Part shown: piece by piece, positions 47,566-59,700 of the stretch
Layout of the letters: every line of letters begins with the position of its first letter
Position numbering within the stretch: the stretch's first letter is position 1
Notes under the pieces: model-generated
The model's database searches: none
Told to the model about the DNA's origin: nothing
The model's input: the letters and a program-made list of their open reading frames with translations, nothing else
Assembly (NCBI RefSeq): GCF_036669915.1
Contig: NC_089319.1
Coordinates: forward strand, 3,557,082-3,621,081
Direction of reading: 5' to 3'
Length of the DNA: 64,000 nucleotides
DNA from: Pocillopora verrucosa
Taxonomy: Eukaryota > Cnidaria > Anthozoa > Scleractinia > Pocilloporidae
Made by a program: the position numbers and the translations under genes

Positions 47566-49178
47566 TCGAAAGTCTATCGGATTTGATCAACCGCATACAA
47601 CTGACTCGAGGTGACTAAAGAAGGAATGATTTAAGTCAGCGCTGACTTTGATTAGAAAAGTATGAAGGCATTATAAAATTCAGTTTTGTGTCCGAGACAT
47701 AATCAGCAAAATTATTCCAATTAAACATGTTAAAGCTTACAGTCAAATTGAACACCTTAGATTTGACTTGATCAACCACATTGTCTTCAGTTTTTGTTGC
47801 CTATATTAGCCCAGTGAGTCGCCTGCGGGGATACGCTTTGTGTGCGCCCCGAAGCGTCAGGCGACCGAGCAGTAAAAACGAGTGACAAAGCCGAGGACGA
47901 TTATGACGGGAAATAAGAAGCAAATCATAACTGCTGGCTGTCGGCTTTGCCGTGGGTGGGGAATATACGACCACTGCAACACAAGGTGTACAGAGACCGT
48001 GTTTGACGAGGGTGCAGCCAAACGATTAGTTGTATGTCATATCTGTCATAAAACAGTATATTGTTTAAACTTATGACTTTCCAATTAGTACCACGCTCAA
48101 GGTGAGTGTGATTTTTTTCCCTTTGTTATTAAGGATTACAAGAAATCGACCATACAAACAAAGGTTTGTAAACATGCCAAGCGCCGTAATTTACGTTGTT
48201 ATAACGCGAGTAGAGACGAAAGTCCTCAAAGAGAAACAAAATGGACAGTCCGAGTTCAGAAGGTTTTCACACTCAGTTAGATTGCAAGCTTACGTACGGT
48301 AATAAAAACAAACACAGCTAACACTCCTATACTATACAAAGTTTTGTGTTCAAAACAAAACAGACAGGAACGATGAAAAATATAGCCAAACTGGCACAAC
48401 TGTTAAATTTCATACTAATCATGAAGGTGCCAGAGCGACTGCGATTACGCTGAGGTCCATCGCGGCTAAACCATCATGGTGATCTCCGATAATCACAGTG
48501 AAGAAAGCCTAAGAAATTACATTGGCCGCCCTTCGAGTGAACAACAAAGAGCTTGCTCTGATATCCTTTCTGATGCACTGGGTGGATGGCCACATCAGTC
48601 ACAGCAGCCGAGTTTAACGGCGCTGTCATCTCAAACAATCTTCGTGTTCCTGTAAATTCGGCTGTCGTTCCTTCATAAAACACACGTCTTGAGCAGTTTG
48701 TTTTCTGATTGTTATGTGAAAAAACTTGCGTGATATTATGAGCCACAATTTAGCCGGATTTCACTGAACATTTCACTTTCAGATTGTCTACGTCTCGTGT
48801 TTCTCACCACTTCTCTGGTGCTGTGGCCGCTTCATGCGTGCTTTACGACAAAACAGGGCACAGTCAAGGCTTCTCTATTTGTTAATTATAATTCAACAGA
48901 TACGTTCTCGAAAAAAAGCGTAAGAGCTGCTCAAGGCGAAGCCGAGAGGAATTTTAGTTCTCGAGTACTAAAAAAATATAACTCTAACTAATTTGGCGAA
49001 GCAAAAATAGGGGGTCTTCATTTCGCCTTTCTTATTGAGCATAAAACGATCTTGTTAATTTTATGGGTTACAAGGCAGAGAAATTCGGAACTTTACCGGT
49101 TTTTTCGATTTATCGATCGGAGAGCTGAGAATGACAAAATAATGTTTATTTGGACGGACGTAACGTTTTAAGGTGTCG

Positions 49179-49182
<4 letters not shown>
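47566..49182. other. Spacer, no gene
   Basis: Matches 8883-10506 throughout: GC-rich hairpin near 47818-47870, relic intron block 48150-48785, right half of the 190-bp palindrome 48790-48885, PAN-EGF intron-like start. Confidence 0.5.
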
Positions 49183-49213
<31 letters not shown>

Positions 49214-49400
49214 GAATGTGGGGGTAGAGTCTACCTTGGCATAAAGTGCTTAATGCTGTGGTAGCAGAGCAGACAGACAGAACTTTTCAACTTTTCAGTT
49301 CTGTCTGACGAGCCCTTAGGCGCGAGACTCAGAGTCACAGAGAATCGATGCGTCCTCTTTAATTATTTAACTTATGTATATATAAACTATATATATATAT
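49183..49400. mobile_element. TA-flanked palindromic element, one arm truncated
   Basis: Same truncated form as 10507-10735, with a shorter TA tract. Confidence 0.5.
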
Positions 49401-49794
49401 TCGTTTCGTTTCTGCAAAGATAACATGTTGAAGCACAAGTTGGTAGTGTAACCTGTTTACAAAAAGTTTGCAGCCTGATGCAAATTAGTAGGTTCGCTTT
49501 ATCTTTAACTCCCAGGTTTATTACGTTTTATGTTCTCGGCATCTGTATCAACGTTCTCAGTAGTTCTTTACTTTAAACAGAGTATATTATTTTGAACGGC
49601 TATTAGTGATTATGAAAACTTTCACGCGATATAAGGTGATCAGAGCTAAACGGATGTAATCCACTTGTTACTTAACTAAGCGAAAAAAAGTTATTCAAAG
49701 GATGAAATGGATGAGTTTTTGTCCTCTCGATTTCATGTCAATGGAAACAAAGTGAAAAAATCAATTTTCTTTTACTTTGTATAAATTATGTCAT

Positions 49795-49839
49795 GCATCC
49801 TGTGTGGATGTTTCTTGTGAGGAAAGTCGACTCTTTAAT
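49795..49839 (+). pseudogene. Relic half-EGF exon upstream of K
   Basis: Same as 11131-11175, including the lost acceptor. Confidence 0.55.
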
Positions 49840-50027
49840 TGCAAATTCCTCAAAACAAAAGTCACTCTGTTGATTTGGCAAATCAGATTATCAATGATAA
49901 TGATAAAAGTAGAAACAAACTCTTCTATTACTGCGACGAACAAAAGAAATTTTCGTGCAAACTGAAGAGCAATTAAAGCGATGAATAAAAAGGAATCATG
50001 AATTATAGATAGGAAGTATTTCAATTG

Positions 50028-50034
50028 TGAGTCA
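50028..50034 (+). promoter_or_regulatory. AP-1-like TGAGTCA upstream of K
   Basis: TGAGTCA about 96 bp before the ATG, as in B and D. Confidence 0.35.
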
Positions 50035-50129
50035 ATGACCCTCAGAGGAAGGCAAATATAAGAAAGCTGATATGCAACAAGAAAAACTAAGGAGCTCCAC
50101 CTGGGAAAGATAAACCGGCCAATTTCAGT

Positions 50130-52096
50130 ATGGCTGTTTTATGGCTGACCCAGTTTGCCATTGTTAGCCTAAACATCCTTTTGGGAATTCTGTTTGTCCT
50201 AGCAGACAAAGACTTTTGTGGAAGCGTTTTTGAAACTCGAGTCGGTGAGTAAATACTTCTAAATAAAAAAAGAAAAGAGGAAAACACCGATTCTTATACT
50301 CTCTTTGTATAGCTAGTAGTTACTAGAAAGAACGTTTTTTTTCGTTACAGACCATGCCTTGGTGGGTCATGTTATTCAGACGACTGTTGTTGTGGACGAG
50401 TTTGAATGCCAGTTGAAATGTATGGCAAATAGCAGCTGTAAGTCGATCAATGTTCAACCCGGTGACAGCAATAGCCTAAGGGGTGGGAATCCGTCTTACC
50501 GCTGAAATACTGTACAACAGCTTCACCAGAGCTGTTAGCAACGGTAGTCACGTGGATTGTACGTTCTTTTTTGTTTACTGCAATGAAATCTCAGCTGAGT
50601 GAAGGACAAGTGTGTTCTCAGTTATTTCATGGCATCCTTCGTGATAAACAGCGTTTTATTTTCGTGACCGTTGCTGATTTCACGGTATGAAGATTTAATC
50701 CAAAGCTGTCGCGAGGACGGGTCGTCCACCAAAACGTTGGAAACAAGAAGCCAACCTCCTGGAAAAAACGAATGAAATCTGGATATTAGACGCGATGCCT
50801 GTTCCAATTTTTATTGCGGTATGTACCTAACTCAACAACAACTTCATTGATTGTCTTTTATTTTCCAAAGTATTTTTAACTCCGTCAGTTGTCGTGTCAC
50901 AGTAGACCTTTATTGGCTTTCCGTTCTTCTCAGGGTCGATCCAGTACTTCCCGTTTTTTGAAAGAAACGTGAGTCTCGGATGTCCTTACAGGAATGACCA
51001 GGCTGATTGTAATATAAGCCTATGGTAGCTGAAAAAGAAATGAGGTTTGATCATGATGGGTTTATTAATCTTAACACACCAGGTAAGACGCTGAAAAAAG
51101 GGGAGAAAGCTATACGCAAACTTGAACACGACGGTCCACATTTATCTTCAGAAATGCGTTTTAAAAAGGAGCCAATTGAAAATTTCCACCATCCTCATTG
51201 CACTTAATAGTCATGTATTTTGTTTGACAACGTCTACAATATAACTTTTCTATAACAGTCTCATCGCTTACGTGTTTCACAATGTTTTCCTTTGTATCCT
51301 GGATGACACTGGCCGTTTTTAGTTGTTTGTTTTCGCCCGCGAGAAACATCCATGCAGGAGGCCTGATTAGTAAAACAGAAAGGTGAACTTTTTTCTTCCC
51401 GTTCTGCCATCGATTGTTGTTCAGAGTAAACAAAGCTTGTTTTCTCTTTATCAGTATTCAGACGCTTAATGTGCGATTTTTAAAATGAAATTTGACGTTA
51501 CCTTTACACTCTTGTCAACACTCAGAACATGCTTTACAAGCGGAAATGAAACCTTTTGGTTCGAAGGTTGTTGCAAAACAGGAATTGCAAATTGATGGAG
51601 ATAGTTAAGACTCGCTTGAAAAATGTTTGCCCGAGATTTTAAACTGTCTGATGTAAGCGAATAACAAATGATTCTCTCAGATTTCATTAGTATATAGCAG
51701 TAGTTCCGAAAAATTGTTCTTGGCAGTAAATAAGATAGGAAAGTTATCAACAAACCTGCTTAACCCACAACCCCCCTGAACAGAGCTATAATATTTAGAT
51801 CCTTTCTTCTTTTGAAGATGACCTGGCTTCATCTGCCGTGTTTTATTATTCAACTCACAGCTGCGTTTTCCTCCAAAACAACCGCAAGTTGTCATTAATG
51901 GAAAGACATGAAGTGGGGATCAGTAAAAGTCGTACAGGAAAGGTTAAACGATTCTACTTTATATTTACCGGGCGCTAATCACTAGTATTTGCCAAATGGG
52001 GATCAAAGATGGGAGTGCGACGACTTCAAGAGGAACTCTCATACAGAATTTTTTTCGCTGTCCTCTGATGATTTTTGGAAAGTCTTTGTTCGCTAA
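50130..52096 (+). pseudogene. Short gene K, broken by the same inversion as B
   Basis: Exon 1 50130-50244 and the start of the PAN exon (50351 to about 50472) are on +. From about 50475 to 51872 the gene is reversed, with PAN tail, EGF, fibrinogen-like exon and the first part of the last exon on the minus strand. The last exon resumes on + and ends with TAA at 52094-52096. Breakpoint sequence (gacagcaatagcctaagggg; gcgttttcctccaaaacaac) is the same as in B, and so is the TAG replacing TGG (51983-51985). The inversion thus predates duplication of the unit. One private change: the inverted PAN donor GT is GG (ttcagggggg). Not functional as a family protein. Confidence 0.88.
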
Positions 52097-52307
52097 GACC
52101 TAAAAGCGACAGTCAGATACATCTACTTTCACAGCCTCGAAAAGCTCTAACAACACACGCAGAAAAATACGATATTTTTTCAGGTGTGTTTGATATAGCC
52201 AATCAGCTGCTGACACGTCAATCGCCTTTCACGTCTGTTGTTGATGAATGAACGGCGAGTCTTCACCATTCTCAATTCAAGGTCGTTTGTCGGAATGTTC
52301 TCGGATT
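52097..52307. repeat. Crypton-associated leader repeat
   Basis: Same as 13433-13643. Confidence 0.45.
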
Positions 52308-52520
52308 ATGGCTGCTAAAAAACTGAAAAATCCGTATCGTATCAGTGACATTCAAATTTTCCTAAAAGAGGAAGTAAACCAAAATACCAAAAGAAAAAAG
52401 CGAAAGTTACGTATTCAGTGCCCTTGGTAATGGCATTTCTCACCGCTGAGAACGAAAATCGATTGTTGGAAGACTTGTCAACTTTTGCTGTGTACCTGAA
52501 AGAGTTCTTCAGTCGGTAAG
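52308..52520 (+). pseudogene. Crypton/DUF3504-like N-terminal fragment (P6)
   Basis: Same as P1, with the same frame breaks (TKRKKRKLRIQCPW then stop); the downstream part reads YLKEFFSR. Confidence 0.4.
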
Positions 52521-52659
52521 GACAAGGTCAATAACTGAGAATTTTTTAAATTGAAAATTACGCCCAATTTTGCTTTTAGAAAGATTCAACGCATTCTTTC
52601 ATCTTGAGCTTTAGCGCCAACGCAATTTTCGATTTTTTCGAACTTTCTCGAATTAGGCA

Positions 52660-52890
52660 GCTAAAACTCTGAAAAAAATCCGTACCGCTGACAGACAGTG
52701 AGGTTCAAACTTCCCTAGAAGAGGAAAAAAAACCAATATACAAAAATAAAAACCGAAAGCTACGCATTCAGTGGCTTTGGTATTGGCATTTTTCGCGGCT
52801 GACAATGAAAATTGACAACTGGAAGATTTACCACAGGCAGATTTTGGCCGTTTACCTGAAAGACTTCATCTGTCGGTAAGGACAAAGCCA
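52660..52890 (+). pseudogene. Crypton/DUF3504-like N-terminal fragment (P7)
   Basis: Same as P2: LTDSEVQTSL, then NENxQLEDLPQADF and LSVRTK in shifted frames. Confidence 0.4.
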
Positions 52891-53091
52891 ATAAATGAGA
52901 ATTTTTTTAAATTGAAATTACGACTATTGTTGTTTTTGTAATCATGATTCAACGCATTTTTCCATCTTAAGAGTTAGCGCCAACGCACTTTACCATTTTT
53001 ATTCGGAGATTGTCAATTCTTTTATTTCCATTCGTTAATAAAGTCAACTTTTCTTGTCAGTAAAGAGCTATTGTGTTTATATGATAAACAA

Positions 53092-53233
53092 AATAATACA
53101 TTGTTGCTTGTAGATATTGAATTTCTCTACTCGTGTTGAACTCGACATCTCACTCGTTCGCCGCGCTTACTTGTGAGCTATCGAGTTGAACACTCGAAGA
53201 GAAACTCTACATCTACGCACTTATGTACTATTC
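53092..53233. repeat. Hairpin MITE-like element, copy 6
   Basis: Same as copy 1, with few substitutions. Confidence 0.7.
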
Positions 53234-53387
53234 GCTATATAACATTCATTTGAATTTTGGTCCTCTTTTATTTTCAGTCAGTATGATTGTGTTTTAGGCA
53301 CAGACTAACTCTATAGCTCTAATTCCGGCATACTATAAATTTGTGCCAGGGAAAATATGCACGTTGTACCTGAAACAGTACCACCAG

Positions 53388-53699
53388 CTCAGATAGTCTA
53401 AGTGGCTTTGAACCTGCACAGGCGGTGGTAAAATAGTTGACGCATTGGAATCCGGGCCGAGGGGTCTGGGCTTAAGAACTAGCCGGGTTATTGTGTTCTT
53501 TCTTTGTGCCTATCTCCATCCAGGAGTAAAACAGGTAACAACGAACTGTCAGGGATGCCTCACAAAGTAAGGGGGGAAAGGACAGAACAGAAACTGGGAT
53601 AAGCTCCAGTCTGATTGGCTACATGACTCAAGTACAGACATTACCACTCTTTTTGAAAAAGCATTACAGATCAGAAAAACAGAGAGAAAAAGAAAAAAG
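53388..53699 (+). mobile_element. tRNA-derived SINE, copy 6
   Basis: Same insertion as copy 1; shorter G-rich stretch. Confidence 0.65.
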
Positions 53700-54476
53700 T
53701 AACCTTGCGGGAACATACATCTTGATACACTGAATTTGTCATCAGGAATAATTTTAAACACATTCACGTCGAAGCCTCACTGGTCCTGCACAAGATTCTC
53801 ATAACATTTTCTACTCCGAAATAATTGTTTTCACGGGAAGCCACATTTATCATTTGTGTTTGAACTTATTACAAAATAGCCAATATGTCATACCTAATGA
53901 ATTTTATATCATGGTCATAAATTATGGATTATCTACATGTGTTGTCAAGTTGAATTTCTAACGAGTTATCAACTGAAGGGTCGCTCTAACATTTCCTATT
54001 ATACTCGAGTTAAAATCAGGGAGGCAGCTTTCAAATCTTCCCACTTGTCGCAAGTTCGGTCAATCGTGCTGCATTTTTCATCCGCAAGTCTTTAGCTCTT
54101 TGTTTCGTAATTGTTTAACAAAAAAGTGCACGTTTTCGTGAGCCAAAACTTGGCTGGATTCCATGACACCGGTCAAGAGGCATTAAGTTTCTTAATTTTT
54201 CACTTTTAAGTAAAAACTAACTATAAATTGATGGATCTCCACTCCAAAAGCCAATTGAAATTGATATTATGGGTGAAGTTCACTTTGTGATTAACAGCTG
54301 TTTTCTCGTGTTTTCTCGATAGCCAATCAAATGCTTTGGACCTTTCCAACCATTAAGGTTGTTTCAAAATGTAAAAATTTCGATGTGTGCTAACTCCTTC
54401 AAAGCTCACAATTTTATATTATGGAAAAAAAAGCCACCTTTTTTTAAAAAGTGAGAAAATAAGCCCTCAAAAGCAA
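53700..54476 (+). promoter_or_regulatory. 5' flank of long gene J, distal part
   Basis: Matches 867-1640 of A. A small tandem duplication (ttttctcgtgttttctcgat near 54301) is private to this copy. The proximal part resumes at 56562. Confidence 0.4.
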
Positions 54477-56561
54477 TTAAGAGGCGATCTCTGTAAGAGC
54501 GGTCCAAGGTATTTCGCATTGGAAAAAAGTTTTCCTCAAACTTTGCCCAATAAACTATCTTTGGTAGCAAGTAAATGAAACCACATTAGTTTCTGGAAAT
54601 ACGTTAAAATAAAATTTTTAGAGCTCTCAAAAGTCAAAGCTGCTAAAGGCCCTTTTTTGACCTCTTGCGACATCGAAAATTTCAAAAGTTGAATACCCTG
54701 GTCCTCGTATCACAACGCATGCAGCAAAAAATATTTTGTATTTTTAAACTGTGTGATATTTTAGGTGAATAAAAGGTATTTCAATTTTGATATTTGTTTA
54801 TTTAGGGGTTCGTCATAATTTATTTAAAAACACTCGTTAGACAGCTTTCTGAAATTGGTCAAAAGTACTCTTTCCTTCCTGGTTGATATTGCTCGAGTTC
54901 AGACCAGACCATTAAAAACTCCGCTTGATTTCTTCTAATAAGATGTTTGGCTGTAGAAAAATATAGAAACATCTTGCACTTATTAATTTGTTCGCCGCGG
55001 TGACTTCAAACTTTCAGCAACTTTGCTAGCGTGACAGCCGATTATGCAAATTAGTTCATTGAAGAAACTCCGACCGTTTTATATAGGTAGCTCAATAAAT
55101 CTTAGATTTTAACCATTTTAAGTTGAAAAGATAGTAGGACAGAGCTTTTAGACTACACCGATTGATACTCTAAACATTTCAAAAGGCCAGAATTTGACAA
55201 ATTTTACCCTCTCGTGACGCAAGACGTCAACAACAATTCATCGAATATCATAATTTGATTAGCGCTCGCTTAACATTTTAATGGCAAACTCTTTTTTAAA
55301 AATTTGGTTTCTGCTATTTCATGCATATTTGAGTTCTGACAGGTTATGCTATTCAAACCTGTTCGAAAATTTCAGAACCAAACAAAAGGATTCTATTTAG
55401 TGTAACCGGCGATTAAACAGCACACACTGAAAGACATCTTGACCAGTGACTCTGTCACGTAATTGAATTGTGTAATTATCCTGAATTGCTTCTCCTTTCT
55501 AAATAAAGCAGCGATAACATCATTTTTTGGATCAGAATTCTAGTCGGTAGGAATAAGAGAAAGTTTGTCTGCACACCTGTCTCTAAGACAGTTCTATTCA
55601 GAACTTTAGCATAGATCCAATTCAAGTCTAATATGCATATATTGATAGCCTCGCCGATGTTGCACAAAAGCCTAGGATTACACATTCGGAATCCCAAGTA
55701 GATTGTTGGGAAAAATGCTCCTTTCCAAATAGCAGAAGCCAAATTTTTAAAAAAGAGTTTGCCATTAAAATGTTAGGCGAGCGCTAATCAAATTATGATT
55801 GTTGTTGTTGACGTCTTGCGTCACGAGAAGGTAAAATTTGTCAAATTCTGGCCTTTTGAAATGTTTAGAGTATCAATCGGTGTAGTCTAAAAGCTCTTTC
55901 CTACTATCTTTTCAACTTAAAATGGTAAAATCTAGGATTTATTGAGCTACCTATATAAAACGGTCGGAGTTTGTTCAATGATAATTAGCATAATCGGCTG
56001 TCACGCTAGCAAAATCGCTGAAAGTTTGAAGTCACCGCAGCGAACAAAATTAATAAGTGCAAGATGTTTCTATATTTTTCTACAGCCAAACATCTTATTA
56101 GAAGAAATCAAGCGGAGTTTTTAATGGTCTGGTCTGGACTTGAGCAATATCAACCAAGAAGGAAAGAGTACTTTTGACCAATTTCAGAAAGCTGTCTAAC
56201 TAGTGTTTTTAAATAAATTATGACGAACCCCTAAATAAACAAATATCAAAATTGAAATACTTTTTATTCACCTAACATATCACACAGTTTAAAAAAACAA
56301 AATATTTTTTGCTGCATGCGTTGTGATACGAGGACCAGGGTATTCAACTTTTGAAATTTTCGATGTCGCAAGAGGTCAAAAAAAGGGCCTTTAGCAGCTT
56401 TGACTTTTGAGAGCTCTAAAAATTTTATTTTAACGTATTTCCAGAAACTAATGTGGTTTCATTTACTTGCTACTAAAGATAGTTTATTGGGCAAAGTTTG
56501 AGGGAAAACTTTTTTCCGATGCGAAATACCTTGGACCGCTCTTACAGAGATCGCCTCTTAA
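54477..56561. mobile_element. TTAA-flanked foldback transposon upstream of J
   Basis: The element spans 54481-56557 (2077 bp). It begins gaggcgatctctgtaagagc and ends with the exact complement, flanked by TTAA at 54477-54480 and 56558-56561. A, F and I carry the empty site (caattaaaggactt). Terminal inverted repeats extend about 835 bp per arm (to about 55319, and from about 55731) with a spacer of about 410 bp. No transposase is seen; an 88-aa antisense frame in the spacer is unconvincing. TTAA duplication is typical of piggyBac and some other families (for example Sola3); it is a non-autonomous member. Confidence 0.85.
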
Positions 56562-56768
56562 AGGACTTAAACTTAGATGAAAAACAGCTTTTAATAATAA
56601 ATAATGTTTATTTTTAATTTAAATTGTCGTCTAACAAGGAGGGGCCCTATTTGTACAGGGAAACAAATTAAGACGAATTAAGGGAGGCTGATTTAAATGC
56701 AGAATATGTTTATCAAGTGAAGAAGTTCCGCTTGGATAAGAAGAGCGATAATACAGAAATAAAGTAGA

Positions 56769-59700
56769 ATGACTGTTTTATGGCTGCTCCAGTTTTCCAT
56801 TGTGACTCTTCAAATCGTCCTCGGAATCCTGTTTGCCCTGGCAAAAGGAGACTTTTGTGGAAGCGTTTTCGAAACTCAACTGCGTGAGTAAAAACTCAAA
56901 CTGAACGATTAGGATCTCCTTGATTCTTAAGCTTTGTTTTACATATATTCAGGTGAAAAAGCATCAGTCCATTTGTTTCGCCTTTCAGACCATGTATTAG
57001 CAGGTCATGTTGTATATACGACTGTTGTTGTGGACGAATTTGAATGTCAGTTAAAATGTATGGGAAACAACCGTTGCAAGTCGATCAATGTTCACCCCGG
57101 TGACAGTATTGGACAACGTATCTGTGAGTTGAATAATAAAACGCGGCAGATGAAGCCAGAGGATTTTAGAAAAAGGAAAGGATCTGCATACTATAGCTCT
57201 GCTCAGGTTGGTTCTAAGTTTTATGGTTACCGTATTTAATTGCCAAAATGCCGAAGATATTCGGTAAATTAATAGTTTTTAGCGTGATTGGAATGACAAT
57301 TCTAGCCTCCTGAGTGCAAAAAAACATAGCTCTTTATTTCACACAGCCATTGAATTTGGCTGTTGAGGGCGAAACAAAAATAAGTAGCTTCATTTCTTCT
57401 TGCGGTTTTGAGCATAAAACCTTCTCGATTATTTTTTTAGGTTACAAACCAGAGAAATTCAGAACTTTATTGTTTTTTTTCATTCTCCTTATCTATCTGA
57501 GAGCTGAGAATAACAAGAGAGTATTTGCTTAATTTGTACAGACGTAACGTAGAACATAAGTTAAACATATGTGTTATATACCTATAACCGCTGTGTTTCT
57601 GCGAAGATAACTTGTTGAAGTACGAGTTGATGATGTCACCCGTCAATAATAACTTTGGAGCCTGATTCAAATTATTAGGTATCCTTCATCTGTTAGTCTT
57701 AGGTTGACAATGTTTTTGGTATGTTCCCGGCATTTGTATTAACGTCCTTACTAGTTCTTTAGTTTGAAAAAATATTTTATTTTGAACGGCTATTCTTCAT
57801 CAAAAATACTTTCACGTTTATAACGTGACCAGAGCTAAATGGATGTAATCCACTTTGTACTGTATAAAGAGAACACAATTGAAAAAATTCTCCAAGAATG
57901 AGATGGATAAGCAAATTTTCTTTTTGTCTCGATGCCATGTCAATAAAGCAACGGGAAACAAATCAACTTTCCTTATTTTTGTATTAATTGTGTCAGGCTT
58001 CCTGCATGGATATTTCTCGTGAGCAAAGGCGACCCACTAAGAGCGCTCACTGTCATCCGGGATACCAAAGAACACGGTGCCAAATGCGTAAGTGGTCAGA
58101 AGATTTTGCCTGTTACGTATTCACAACTTTTTAGACAAATTAAACTGCATAATCATTACCGGTTGCCTCCTTTTGACAGCTCCAGGCTTAGGATAATGTT
58201 ACTGACTTTGTTATAAATGAGTCATGACGTTAGCGGAACTTGTCGAGAACAAACTTAAACAAAACATAAAGTGGCGAGAGAACACATGCAGAATCTCACA
58301 AACGGAAGTGTATGTGAAGCATAAAACTGTTCTGTTGCTGTCCGGATGGACAGCAACAGATGTTTTTGCTGGATGTTTAATTAAAGTATAACACATTGCG
58401 ACTCCAAAAGTATCCAAAATTAATTCTGTGACCAAAATATTTCACCTCTGGGCAAAACATTTTTTTTCTCAGACATGCCCTTATATCCACCTAGATATAG
58501 AAATAAATATTATGAATAATACTGGGCGATAAAGTAACATTACAAACATTACTTCTACTCACTGTATGTTGTAGCAGAGTGAAACCAAGACTCCTGTACT
58601 TTATAATAAGTTCATTTATATTTATGGTTGAAAAAAGGAAAATTAGCTTTCATTTTTGTTTCATGATTTTAATAATAAGCTCCCGTGATGAGAGTATTCA
58701 TCCGCAGCGAAGGTTGCGACGATCTGGGAATTACAGCAAACACTTGTGGCATTGCTTACATCAAAGTGAATGGAAAAGATTATTCTCCACACATCAGAGG
58801 CCATAACGTGGTTGTTATCAACGCTACCACAGGTATTATAATCAAGATCGGAGATAAAGCGCGCTGTCATTTGTTGAAAGAGCGCTCTATCAGGGTACAA
58901 AAGACAGAGTTGAGTCACGCCATCCACTAATTTGTACTATGTTCCACCATTTCCCGTACTTTTCTCTTGCTTTTTTCCGGTAATTGAAGTTAAATTTCGG
59001 AGCAAACGAGCCGGCAAGTAGCAACAGAAGAGCCAAGCAAAGGTTTGTAAACATGCCAGGCGCTGCAATTGACGTAATTTTAACGTGAGCAGAGACAAAT
59101 CGTCAAAGAGAAAACGAAATCGGGACAGCCTGAGTTTTGAAGGTTTTCACGCTCAGTTAGATTACACGTAAGCTTAGTTACGTGCGGTGATAAAAACCAA
59201 ACACAGCTAACACTCGTATATGATATATAGTTCCGTGTTTAAAAATGATACATAAAAAAACAAGAATGATGAAAATTTAACCAAATCGGCATAACTGTTA
59301 CAATTCATACAATTCATGACGGTCTCAGAGCGATTGCGATCATGCTGTGGTCCATAGCAGCTAGCTCATCATGGCGATCTCCGATCATCGCAGTAAAGCA
59401 AGCCTCAGAAATTACATCAGCCCCTCTTCGAGTGAACAACTAAGAGCTTGCTCTAATATCCTTTCCGATGCATTAAGTGGATGGCCACATGCATCAGTCA
59501 CAGCAGCCGAGTTTAACGGCGCTGTCATCTCGAGCAATCTTCATGTTCCTGCGAATCAGTCGGCTGTCGTTCATACATAAAACACACGCCTTGAGCAGTT
59601 TGTTTTCTAATTGTCATGACAAAAAACTTACGGGTTTTTATGAGCCACAATTCGGCCGGATTTCACTGAATATTTCACTTTCAGATTCCGTATTAAAACT

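Noticed and set aside
55476..55742. 88-codon minus-strand frame in the TTAA element as a transposase
   Set aside because: No transposase motif (no DDD/DDE pattern), short, and it runs into the inverted arm.
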